The position numbers and the translations under genes were made by a program. Source: Chalara sp. BL73 (lineage: Eukaryota > Ascomycota > Leotiomycetes > Helotiales). From it: 64,000 bases of DNA. Every line of letters begins with the position of its first letter. Positions within the stretch are counted from its first letter, which is position 1. Of this stretch, positions 25,282 through 36,427 are shown piece by piece. Under the pieces are notes generated by a model, which did not search any database, had not been told where the DNA came from, and was given only the letters and a program-made list of their open reading frames with translations. Location of the stretch: contig CAKJVC010000088.1 in NCBI GenBank assembly GCA_918026815.1, forward strand, positions 1,054,001 to 1,118,000, in the 5' to 3' direction.

Positions 25282-26612
25282 ATGTTTAAAGCTCCTTGGA
25301 TCTGTCGACGCTGTCTCAATGCATCTTTGAAGCCAGGCAGGCGGCGGCTACTACGATTTGCAAGCACAGGTCAGCCTCCACTTTTTCATCTGGCAATTGA
25401 AAGCTAATAGTTGACGCAGGGAGCCATGGCTCCTTTTCGCCAGCTCTGCTCGCACGAGCGCGTGGCATGGCTACGGAACACGATAAATTGAGCGCGCAGA
25501 CCTCTGAAACATTTGATGTGAGGATATCGAAGAGAATTGGGGAACTAAAAGGCGTCGTGGAAGCTTTGAAAGAATGGGAAGCCACACAAGAGTCGTTATC
25601 CGAGCTGAATGCTCTCCTCAAAGATCCTTCGACAGATGCAGAGCTCCGGGAGCTTGCCGTGGAAGACCTGGCATCGAGTACTGCTCAGCTGGATATCCTC
25701 TCTCAAAATCTCGCCAAGTCGCTCATACCGAAGCACCCTTTCGAGGATTTGCCATGCTTAATAGAAATACGGCCAGGTGCTGGGGGGGGAGAGGCAGCTC
25801 TCTTTGCAGGCGATCTACTTCGCATGTACAGAGCATATTGTTCGCGAAAAAACTTCCGCGCCTCTCTTTTAAAATTCGAGGCCACAGAAGGCGGCTTTGA
25901 CGAATCTTCGCCTTTGGCAGAAGCTATCATCGAGATTGAGACTCCAGGCGCATATGGAGAGCTTCGAAGTGAAGCAGGGGTGCACAGAGTACAAAGGGTC
26001 CCAGCCACAGAGAAACAGGGCCGGACACATACAAGTGCCGTGAGTGTGCTGGTGTTGCCCAATTTACCTGCTAGTGGGAGCGAGGGTCTCGATATCGGGG
26101 ATGTGGATTTAAATGATCCTACGAGCGACTACTACGTCGATCCCAGCGAGGTCAGGACAGATGTGATGAGAGCAAGGGGAGCAGGCGGCCAGCACGTCAA
26201 CACCACGGACTCGGCAATTCGATTGACACATATCCCTACAAACACGGTGGTAAGCATGCAAGAGTCACGGTCCCAACACCAGAACCGCGCGAAAGCATGG
26301 CAGGTGCTCAGGTCGAGGATAGCGCAGGCGAGAAGAGAGGCGAGAGAAGAAGAGGTCGTGGCCCTGCGGCGGAACATAATGGGTGTTGCGAAAATGGGCA
26401 GAGGGGATAAAGTACGAACATATAATTATGGTCAGCAGCGAGTCACGGACCATCGAAGTGGGCTCACGGTGCATAATCTAGATGATGTTATGGATGGTGG
26501 AGACGAGCTAGGCAAGATCATTGACAGTGTCAAGGCCTGGCTGGGAGAAAGAGAGATGGAGATGGTGCTTGCGGAAGAGGAACAAGCTGCAAGTAAATCA
26601 AAAGCGAAATAA
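25282..26612 (+). CDS. MRF1: Mitochondrial peptide chain release factor 1
   Basis: Recognises UAA and UAG stop codons on mitochondrial ribosomes and releases the finished chain. Two exons, 25282-25369 and 25420-26612, give 426 residues. Exon 1 encodes an arginine-rich presequence (FKAPWICRRCLNASLKPGRR) fit for mitochondrial import. The class I release factor body follows: the PCRF domain with IRPGAGGGEAALFAGDL near residue 130, the catalytic GGQ in ARGAGGQHVNTTDSAIR near 270, and SRSQHQNRAKAWQVL downstream. The decoding loop region lies between HTSAVSV and the GGQ domain. The start is the methionine directly before FKAPW; an in-frame ATG 27 bases upstream (MKELPIQWT) is also possible. The gene is intact. 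Confidence 0.93.
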
Positions 26613-28331
26613 AACTCTCACTCGTTACTCTATTCTCCTCCAATTATTTGACTGTGGATGGTGAACCATGCTTCTTTATCAACTCAAATATCGCCTTGGG
26701 CCTCCCAGCCTTGTTAACACAGAAGTGTCGAATGCAAATTAACTTAAGGGGTGGCTGCAACATTCTACACAAAACATAAAGGTAGCTAATAATGAAAACA
26801 GAACCCAAATATCTTCTGCTCTTGCAACAAGCTGGTACTATTTGCGATTCGGATCTGCTTCCTAAATGAGCTAACGTTATCGACGCTTCTATTCAATCTG
26901 TTTCCAAGCCGGCTCTTCATACCATCTAGGGCACCACTGAACCCTGCGTTCCTAAACAATGCATCTTCTACTACCGCCTCTTCCGCAACGGTGTAACATT
27001 CTTCTTGTTCATAGCTCAGTATTGCGGTTGCAGTTTTTTCCCCAAGATTCTCACATTTGAAGTCATATAAGAGTATCTCTTATATATATATGTATACATA
27101 TATACCTGCCACGTAACCCCTTACCCATTGTAGGCAGACAGCATCTGCTCAGACCCCCCTCGTCCAGACAATTCGATCGAAGGCCCATTTCGCACGCTTT
27201 TCACAGAGTTTAGTTCCCTGGGTGGTAGTTATCCAAAGAAGGAAATTTCAATTACTTCGAGCCGCCGTGATATGCAATACTCTAAGGATAGGCCATAAAC
27301 CACACACCAGGCTTTTTTACATGCAATACATGGAGCCCAGGGGCCTCCCTATTTTAAACGAGCCAGTCACATAAATACTACGAGGTCGACAACATTGTAT
27401 TTCACGACCCTCAATCAGTAGGATACCCCCGTCGCCAGCCATAGGTAACCACACACCCGCCCTCAAACGGCAGAAACCGAAAACGCCCTGCTCCACGCAG
27501 GCTTCACGCCTAAACATGAACGTGTTGCTGCGTTGATTTCAAACGAACAGCACGATATCCGGCAGGCAAAAAACGTTCCAAGATCTTAAATTAACTATGA
27601 ATGGGTTCTCCGGGGAGGACATGTCAAATGGGCAGGATCTTCGCAGGATCCTACCTACCGCCTTACCACGGGGCACAGAACTGAAAGGAGGGCCGGCCGG
27701 GGTAAAACGACGCCTTGGTGCGAGGGCGACTTCGATTTTTAGAGGATGATGTATAGATAGGAGAGGAGGGAGGCGTTGGAGGTAGTGAACGTCGCATAGA
27801 GATAATCATAGACAGATACATTTAGGAGCATAGACGTAGGTTGGGTAGTTCAAACACTGGATATAAGGAAGGGTTGATGCCTAGCGTTTATTGTCGCCGT
27901 CACAACAGAGATCACTGAAGGTACTTGACATAGTTTTGTAGGATTCATTGATGTATATCTATAGTACAAAAGCAAGGATAATCTCGCCATATCTTCTCCT
28001 TCTGCAGAGAAGAAGTCCATGCAACGCCCATCGCTAATGTGATTGTGGTAGTACAAAGCAAAATTATCCCTACACCCCACGCCGAATGCATCAAATGCGA
28101 GAATGCTGATCGAGGCAGCAACCGAGCCACATCAAGATAGCTGTGCTAAACCTCCTAAAATACATGAATGTGAAAGGGAGAGAATTATAGGATTGGGTAT
28201 GGTTTGCCCTCCTGAACGCCATTTCCATGCAGTTATACCACGAAGTCGTTACTAGTATTGGAGACAAATGAAAGAACTGTATATGAAGTCCGAGACGTAG
28301 CTAAACGTGGCAGTGGATGGATTTGACGGCC
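26613..28331. other. 1.7 kb convergent gene-free region
   Basis: Lies between two 3' ends. Only short unsupported open stretches occur. A TA/TG-rich tract is at 27081-27104. It may hold long 3' UTRs or a non-coding transcript; nothing decisive is visible. Confidence 0.5.
27081..27104. repeat. TA-rich near-palindromic tract
   Basis: An alternating TA tract interrupted by TGTATACATA; the core is self-complementary. Confidence 0.8.
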
Positions 28332-31300
28332 TCACTCATGAAGATAAGTGCACTTGTCGCCCTTGGCACATCGACCTTGCGCGTAGAACTGGCAAGGCTT
28401 CTTTGGGCCTTTGTACTCGCCATTGGGCCCCCATAGACTATTCTTCTTGAAGTTTGGTTTGTGGTTGTTTGGTTCTTGTTTGCCTCGTGGGCGCTCATCA
28501 TCCCATCCACCACCATACCCTTTTTGTTGATTTCCATTACCGTAGTCGAGGGCTCCACCATCGCTGCTCGACCAACCGTTGACATCGTACTGAGAAGCCG
28601 CACCATTGTGCCCATTGGCCTGCGGTAGTGGCTGCCCATTGTATAGACCAGCAAGGTAAGCTTGAACCATATCATCACCAACAGCAGGCACGATATTGTG
28701 CATATTTGGCTGGGCAGCTTGTGTGACCGGTGGTGCGAATGATTGCATAGGAGCTTGTTGAGGTGTTTGCTGGACAGAAACTACTGGGGCAGGCTGGTAA
28801 GCCGTAGTTTGAATCTGAGCATTTTGAAATTCTGCAGTAGCCTTGTCGCGAATTGCCTTATCTCTATTATAGCCTGCCCACCACTCAGCTCTTCTGGCGT
28901 CACTGGTCATCCATTCGGGTGGCTCGGTTGGTGGGAAGGCCTTGTCCTTTAGGATTCTGATTGTGGCAAGAAGTTTCTGGTAGGTTTCTGGATCCATAGC
29001 GAGCGTGACGGGTATTTGAGCTGGGGTTTGTGTTCTAGTCAAGGGATCAGCAACGTTCTGAGAAGCCGGCGCGCCAAGTTGCTGGAGGACCGTGTTGACA
29101 TTAGCCGACGATGACCGGGAAGTGACGTTCTCTTTAAGAGTTCGACTCAGGAAAATTTGTGATGCATATTCCGGACCATATTGTTGAATTTCTTGGAGTC
29201 TTTGAACAACCCATGGCTCAGTGGGTGCTCTGAGCTGGTGCTCCTGATCAAGTTGAGGTGTATCAATTTCTGGTGGCTCCTTTGGAGTTGGTGGAATATC
29301 TTTGGGATCAGCGTACACGACCATGAGCTCGGAAGCTTCGCGTTGCACCTGGATCTCCTGTTCTGGTGTTGTAAAAGTCTTCTCGCCACCTCTGGTAATA
29401 TATGTAGGACCAAAGATGGTCGTCTTGGGCACATTGACAAGGTCGACCTTGACGAGATGAGCTGGATATGAGCGTTCTTCTAAGCCATCAGATATCCCTT
29501 CGTCGTCCTCGTTGATGCCGTCCATATTTTCGGAAACGCGCCGTTTGTGCATCATACCTTCGGATCGGTCATCATGTGCATCTCTTAACATATTATCTTG
29601 CCGTCCTTCATCCTCAGCTTGCTCGTGCTTGAATAGCCGAATTTCTTCTAGCTCGGGACCATCCTTGAAGCGCACTCTCAAATGTCGTCTACTTTCCTTT
29701 CGTTCACGACGCTTCTTCTCCTCTGGGGTTTCTGGAGCGCGGGCTGGAGCCTCTGGAGCCTTTGGTGGTTCAGGGTCCTTCATAATATCTGCAAGAAGAG
29801 CACCAAACTTAGACTCATGGGGTGGTGATGCTTCGCGCTTTTTAGGCATAGGCTTGGGTGCTGGCTTAGTGGCAATACCCAGTAGATTGTTTGTAAGAGT
29901 AGGACGTTTGGGAGGAATAGGCTTTGATGATGTGCCAGCAGTGTCCGCAGCAAATTTCTTATTAGGCTTGGTGCTATTGACGTCGGCTTCAAGAGGGCGC
30001 TTTGTAGCAGTTGAAGTGGATGTGATACCTGGCTTGGAGGTTGTGTTTCGAAGCTTGGCTTGCTCGATTTTCTCCTTGACTTTCTTGTCGTCCACTGTAC
30101 GTGCTGCCTCCTTCTGAGCCTTGGAAGACTTTGCTTTAGCATCTGTAGTATTGGCCAGAATAGACGTAATATATTTCTTAATATCTCTGTCATCATTCTT
30201 CTTGGTCCACCGCTTCTCAATGGCATCAAATTTGACCTTCTTAAGCAACTCATCCGACATTGTCTGAAATTTTGCTAGCATATTAAAGATTGCCTTCGGA
30301 AGCGAACCAGAGTAGTCATTAACCTTAGAGCACTCAATCAGAGTAGTAGTAAGACCATTAACTAGCTTATGATGATTTCCCAAGTTCTCCACTATTGCAG
30401 GATAGCCTAGAGTATTTGCATTGTTTATGGTTTGGTACAGAGCCTCTAATTGATCAGCGCGCGCTTGTTTAAGCTGGGCAAGCTCGGCTGGATTTGAAGC
30501 TGCCTGCTCGATCTTGGCTGATAATGTCTTAAGCTTCACACGGATCGCACTGACAAAGTTACCATACTCCTCGATGGCACTTTTGATAACATCTGAACTA
30601 GGGCTAGAGTTTGGATCCTTCCAAACGATGCCTATAGCGTCCCATCCCGCAGCAGCAATCTCGTTTGTAGGTCGAGTCGGCTGCCGTACCTGTGAAGATG
30701 TTAGCAACAATATAGGCCAGCTTTGCTCCATCCACTGCAATGGACACAACATCAAAGCCTTGATCTATTGCAGCAGGTTGAGTGAAATTATTGAACTTGA
30801 TGGCGGTGAGGCTATTTAATTGGGAAAATTAAGCTTACCGTGCTGATATCCACAGGGGCCGGCATGATTTCATTTTCGTATTCGGACTCGGACTCTTCTG
30901 AACTTGATTCCTCCTCAGACGAGCTGGTCTCGGTTGGCGTTGGAGATTTGGCTGAGCTCAATCCCCCTTCACGTAGATTAGCCAATCGACTGGCTGCAGT
31001 TTTAGATCCTTGACTGGTGCCTTTGTATTTGCCTTGTGCAGCTTTAAGTTCCTTTGGCAGGCGAATTTTCTTGACGGATGGGCGAGCAGGTGTTGAAGAC
31101 TCTAAACGATTGCATTAGCCTTGCGAAGACAAGGCAGAACAGGTGGAAGGAAAGGTGAATTGAACATACTTGCTGGATCTACCCCTGGGATGGGTTCATT
31201 CCCAGTCCGCGACTTTCGAGGGTGATATTTGGGCACCGTATCTAATGAAGGGTATCAGTAAACAACACGCTCATCTGGGTAACAAAGTAGATATATTAAA

Positions 31301-32121
31301 GAAGTGGGCCTACTTTTTAAGCCAGGAGCCACCTGGGTAGGAGTATCGGTTTTCCATACCATAAATGGGACATTGTCAAGCTCTTGATAGGATGAATTCT
31401 TTGAAGAAAGCAAATCACTATGAGTAACTCTAAGAGGATTTTTATCTACTAGAGCCTTTACAGACTGTGTTTCTTGGATTTGAGGAGGATGGGTATTAGT
31501 ACTAGAACTCGCTCCAGCGTATTGCTGGATGTTCTGGGGTGTTCCATATTCTGGTGTTGCATGGTTCACAGTTTGATATTGTATAGCTGTGCCCACATTT
31601 TGGGCATCTCGGTTGTTTATATACCGGTCTTGTTGCTGAACATTTCCCATGCTTGATTGCTGGTAGACATTATTGGCCACATTGTGATTCACAGACTGTC
31701 CAGAAGGGGTGATGTATTGAAGCGAGTGCGGGGATATTGTTGCACTTTCTTGAAGGGGGGCATATTGGAAAGTGTTGTGAGAGTTCTGGTATGACGCCGA
31801 GTGTGGCAGGGAGGGATCAAGGCTGTAGCCTGTTGATGCAAAGACTTCAGAGGGTCTGGCATGTTGTTGGTACTGAGACACATAGGGAGAGTTGAAAGGT
31901 AACTGAGGATACGCAGGTTGCTGATGTTGTTGGTGTTGAGAAAGGTCGAAGTTGCCATATGATGTAGGCTGATGGGCATTATACTGTGGGTATGCTTGCT
32001 GTGTCAGCTGCGGCTGTGGGTACGAGTACTGATTTCCTGGGCCCGACCAGGTCGAATCCATGATATCCTCATACGACACCTCTCCATTCAGGTAGTTGTT
32101 ATGAGGATTGTCGTCCATCAT
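28332..32121 (-). CDS. PNUTS/Ppn1-like C3H zinc finger protein, probable PP1 regulator
   Basis: Large protein of about 1170-1180 residues. Exons: 32121-31314, 31241-31170, 31101-30839, then either one exon 30689-28332 or two exons 30795-30690 and 30631-28332; both solutions are in frame (see findings). Layout: an N-terminal Gln/Tyr/Pro-rich low-complexity third; a basic linker and an acidic Ser/Glu run; a helical TFIIS-N (LW)-like region (from about KSAIEEYGNFVSAI); a Lys/Pro-rich disordered part; an RVRF sequence in RRHLRVRFKD, matching the RVxF docking motif for protein phosphatase 1; and at the C-terminus one CCCH finger, CQFYAQGRCAKGDKCTYLH. This order is that of animal PNUTS (PPP1R10) and fission yeast Ppn1, which tether PP1 to the cleavage and polyadenylation factor. 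The assignment is by architecture and is inferred. Confidence 0.7.
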
Positions 32122-32411
32122 GACCAACAATCACGTCACGTGGGCAGGCGGGCTTGGGATGATTTAATGGGTGGAAGAGGTGTGAGAATACGGTCGTGGT
32201 TTTAACAAAAAGAGGGTCGTGAGTTTATTGATGGGGATGTTGCGTGGGCGTTATGATTGGTAGACTAAACGAGAATGAAAATCAGCATTTATTTGACCGT
32301 GACTCCTCTCTCTCTCAAGAACTGTTAGTCGGGTGATCGGAATGTGCCATGTAAGCAGTGCTAGAACCCCCAAGAAACCCCCAGCACTTGATGACAGGGC
32401 GGCACAGACCA

Positions 32412-32430
32412 ACCACCACCACCACCACCA
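32412..32430. repeat. (ACC)n microsatellite
   Basis: Six tandem ACC units, read directly. Confidence 0.9.
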
Positions 32431-32492
32431 AAAAGGCTGCTGCTGTTGTTGCTCTCCTGCTGCTGGACGAGAGATAGACTGTAGCGATGAAA

Positions 32493-32512
32493 GAAAATAA
32501 ATAAATAAATAA
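32493..32512. repeat. (AAAT)n microsatellite
   Basis: Tandem AAAT/TAAA units, read directly. Confidence 0.85.
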
Positions 32513-33729
32513 TGCGAATAAGCGCAGAGGATTGACCCTGGTTTATTATGTGATCGAGTGATATTGGTGAAGTCCACACCCCCGTCTGTAGTAAAATCTC
32601 CCATCACACAACGGATCCAAAGGACCAGTAATACGAGAAGGGTAGAGGCAGCTGCAGGCCAGCCCAAAGTAGGGAGGGGGACCTTGAACAAGCAGAACAC
32701 ACACCACGCGTACAGGCACAGGCCACTGGCCACAGGCACCCTCCCGAAAGCAAAAGCCTAGACTGTGCCAAAGGAGTCGCTTTCGCAAGCATGATTCCAA
32801 TACTGTGCGGTAGTAGCACAAGTCTCTGTCTCAAGCTTGGGGGACTCTGTGATGTGCTGTAATACGGACCGCATCACTGCTTATTAAGGTGCTTTTTTTC
32901 CCTGTGCTTGGTCTGGCTATACTCTCCTCTGTCTCTGTCTCTCTCTCTAATCCTCGATACGCAAGCGCGCCAGCTTATGCCATGCACTTTTATTGTACCG
33001 GTATTTTATCTGATCCTGAATGAATTTCTGGACATGCAGCACTTTGTGGTTGGCGCGAAAGCCTTTGGATGGTGTATGTTCCCTTTGTGAAGGGTCGGGA
33101 CAGCCCAGGACGAGCAGAAAGAAGTTAAGATGTTACCGTACCCTTTAAAATTTCCCCTCCTCTAATTGTCAGCTCCTGCAGAGCGATGCGCAGTCTATCC
33201 CACACGATCACTTTGTTATGGTCATATGTACGATCATTTGATTATTATGAGAGTCGTGAGCATGATTATGATGTTATAGGGATCGATTTGAATTGAGAGA
33301 GTGTTGATGCGGCGGCAGCGGTGGTGGTGTTGGAGGATGCAGTTGATGGTTGTTGGAGAGAGAAGAAAGAGAGCTGAAGGGGAAAGATGTGATGGGGGGT
33401 TTTGGGGGTTGGAACAAGCCGTTCGGTTTGGGATGTCGCTTACCTAATCGGCACAGCTCAGGCTAAGCCCAATCAGACGAGGTGGCCTCTTCAGCCTTGC
33501 CTAAGGAGAAACTGCCTCTGCTGTGCTACTCCTGCATTGCCTTGCCTCGGGCGGGAACTTGCACTAATAGTCATGTACACTGGCATTCACTGATGCGATC
33601 GCGTTGATACATTTTGACACAATCTACTACCTAAGTGCCATTTTATACCCATTTTTACAATCTTCTGGAGTTATATGATACAAGCCATAACTTCAGGCTG
33701 AACTACAGCCTCTTCAAAACTGGAAAACC

Positions 33730-36059
33730 ATGGCATCAAGCCCTACATATAGCTCTTTGCGCGACCGCCAAATCAGTAACGTATTCCCTTGCACGCTACG
33801 ATATGGCAGATTGTTGACATATCACGCAGAAGCGATCGAGCGCATGCTGAACCTAAACCACGACGCTGAGGAATCTACGAATGAGCAGCACAATGGTTTG
33901 TCGATTCCAACCGGCCCCATACTGAAAGAAGACGGGGAACCTATATGGAAGGTGCTGGTCTTCGACGACTTGGGTCGTGATGTGATCAGTAGTGTTCTGC
34001 GCGTCAATGACCTACGGACATGGGGCGTTACCATGCATATGTATGTTGCGCAGTCTCTTTAAGAAATTCTTGTGAAGTCTAATAAGACACAGGCATATCT
34101 CACAAGCTCGGCACCCTATTCCTGATGTGCCAGTTCTGTATCTCGTTGAGCCGACTTCTGCCAATCTCGATGCTATCACTACCGATCTTCAAAAAGGCCT
34201 ATACTCCCCAGCATATATTAATCTTCTATCCTCTTTACCTCGAGCATTGCTGGAAGATTTAGCAACCAAAATTGCAGAAACGGGCACCTCTGAAAGTATA
34301 GCACAGGTTCATGACCAATATCTGAACTTTATAGTTGGAGAGCCAGACCTTTTCAGCCTGGGAATGAGGAAAGACAACACATATTGGGCACTGAATAGTG
34401 CGAAAACGAAAGACGAAGAATTGGATAATGTGATTGACAAAATCGTGAGCGGATTGTTTAGCGTAATGGTAACTATGGGTATGATTATTTCAGAAATGTC
34501 AGGACCTCTACTAACTGTGATAGCTGTAATGCCTATAATACGATGTCCCAAAGGCGCGGCGGCGGAAATGATTTCGGCGAAACTTGATCGCAAGCTACGA
34601 GATCATATCTTGAATTCGAAGGACAATTTATTTTCTGGATCGAGTAATCGGCCTTCTACAGCAGCTGGCACTCCATCATCACGTCCCGTCCTTATAATTC
34701 TAGACCGGAATGTTGATCTTATTCCCATGCTTTCTCATTCCTGGATCTACCAATCGCTAGTTCACGATGTGCTGAAAATGAAGTTAAATCGCATAACAGT
34801 TGAGACTCCTGTCGAAGAGGGTAACCCTGCTAAAGGCACAACTAAAAAAGCATTTGACTTAACATCGAACGATTTCTTCTGGAGCAAGAACGCAGGCGTA
34901 CCTTTTCCACAGGTTGCAGAAGTATTCGAGCAAGAGCTGGAACGTTATAAGCAAGAGACGAGTGAGATCACGAAGAAAACCGGGGCTGCTTCGTTCGAAG
35001 ACCTTGATAATAACACAAGCGCATCCGCACAACACCTAAAGGCAGCCATCACACTGCTACCGGAGCTCAGGGAGCGGAAAGCGATTCTAGATATGCACAT
35101 GACCATATTGCACGGCGTATTGCAAGGTATCACAGACCGAAAACTAGACACATTCTACCAGATGGAGGAAGATATCATGAAACAGACTAAAGCACAAGTA
35201 TTGGAAGTTTTAAACGATCCTGCGAGAGGCAAACAACCTATAGACAAGCTACGATTCTTCGTCATCTGGTTCCTGAGCACAGAACAAGAGGTATCAAGAG
35301 TAGACATGGAGAAATTCGAAGAGGCTCTCAAGGAAGCTGGCGCGGATACCACTTCTCTCGCATATGTCAAACAGTAAGTATCCTAAAGCCCCATATATAA
35401 CTTTGTCTAATAAATACATCAGGGTCCGTGCCACAACAAAAATGACCATGATGACCTCCGCACCTTCGGCAACACCTGTTCAAGCCTCCGCGAGCAACGA
35501 TCTCTTCCGCAGTTTCACCAGTATCTCTTCGCGTCTCACTTCTTCTCTCAAGGATTCTGGTGTAGGCGCAAATTTCGAAAATCTCCTGTCAGGTGTCAAA
35601 TCCTTCTTACCAGCAAACCGGGACCTCACAGTAACAAAAATCACCGAATCCATCATGGACCCTGCAGGCGCAAGCAGTAGTGCCATTGCGAAGACAGAAA
35701 ACTACCTTTATTTTGATCCCCGAAGTGCGAATGCAAGAGGCACAATGCCACCACCTAGCGTGGCAAGGAAGCAGGAGCAGATGCCTGGCACCCTGGGAGG
35801 CCATGGCCCAGGTATGGGGGCTACGTTCGGCCAAAGGAGACAGGGGTTCAGTGAGGCGATCGTGTTTACAGTTGGTGGTGGAAGCATGGACGAGTATGGT
35901 AATTTGCAAGAATGGGCAAAGAGAACCGGAGCAGGGGGTAGTGGTGCGGAAAAGGGCGCGTCAAAGAGGAGAGTGGTATACGGAAGCACTGAACTCATAA
36001 ATGCGGAAGAGTTCTTGAAATTAGAATTGGAGAAGCTCGGAGTTGAGGCATCGTCATAG
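33730..36059 (+). CDS. SLY1: Sec1/Munc18 family protein Sly1
   Basis: SM protein that binds the syntaxin Sed5 and drives SNARE assembly for ER-to-Golgi and intra-Golgi fusion. Three exons: 33730-34040, 34093-35373, 35423-36059, total 742 residues. Sly1-specific features are the N-terminus MASSPTYSSLRDRQI, domain 1 with WKVLVFDDLGRDVISSVL, IPDVPVLYLVEP, FSVMVTMGMI, and domain 3a PVLIILDRNVDLIPMLSHSW near residue 330. The domain 3a helical region runs through LPELRERKAILDMHMTIL. The last exon carries KTENYLYFDPRS and ends with IVFTVGGGSMDEYGNLQEW, the family's C-terminal strand. The start codon has a good context (ACCATGG). The gene is intact and convergent with the chitin synthase gene. Confidence 0.95.
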
Positions 36060-36427
36060 AATATTTAAAACGGATTTTAGGACGACAATCAAAAAGTACA
36101 ATCATGCAGCGGTTAGGTTATGGGGTATATTTGAGTATCTTCTTTTTTCCTCTCATACAGAACCTAAATACACAGCGTAGCCTGCAGAGGAAAGCAAAAG
36201 ACGCGAAGATCTAGAATCCGAATTGATTCATTATCTATTCGTTCCGTTTCCCTCCCATTTCAGGCCCTTTCATGATATCAGACTTAAAAAAAAGGGAAAA
36301 TGTGGGGAGAAAGGGGTGAAACTACAAAAAACACTAGGGTGGCAGCCGAAATTGGGATTGCCATCAATATAGTAACAAAAAAACGAGGTATATGCTTAAA
36401 AACAACCCAGCCCGCCTTGAACTTCCA
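36060..36427. other. Convergent intergenic region
   Basis: 368 bases of 3' flank shared by SLY1 and the chitin synthase gene. It has several A-runs and no gene. Confidence 0.6.

Larger units (their letters stand above)
32122..33729. promoter_or_regulatory. 1.6 kb divergent intergenic region with simple repeats
   Basis: Separates the starts of the PNUTS-like and SLY1 genes. Contains an (ACC) run at 32412-32430, an (AAAT) run near 32493-32512 and pyrimidine-rich CT repeats at about 32925-32950. A 162-codon minus-strand stretch here is an artefact of the ACC repeat (it encodes a run of Trp). Confidence 0.5.

Noticed and set aside
29512..30117. 201-codon plus-strand open frame
   Set aside because: Antisense shadow of the PNUTS-like coding exon.
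32251..32739. 162-codon minus-strand open frame
   Set aside because: Low complexity; a run of Trp is produced by the ACC repeat. It has no ATG start and no family likeness, and lies in a promoter region.
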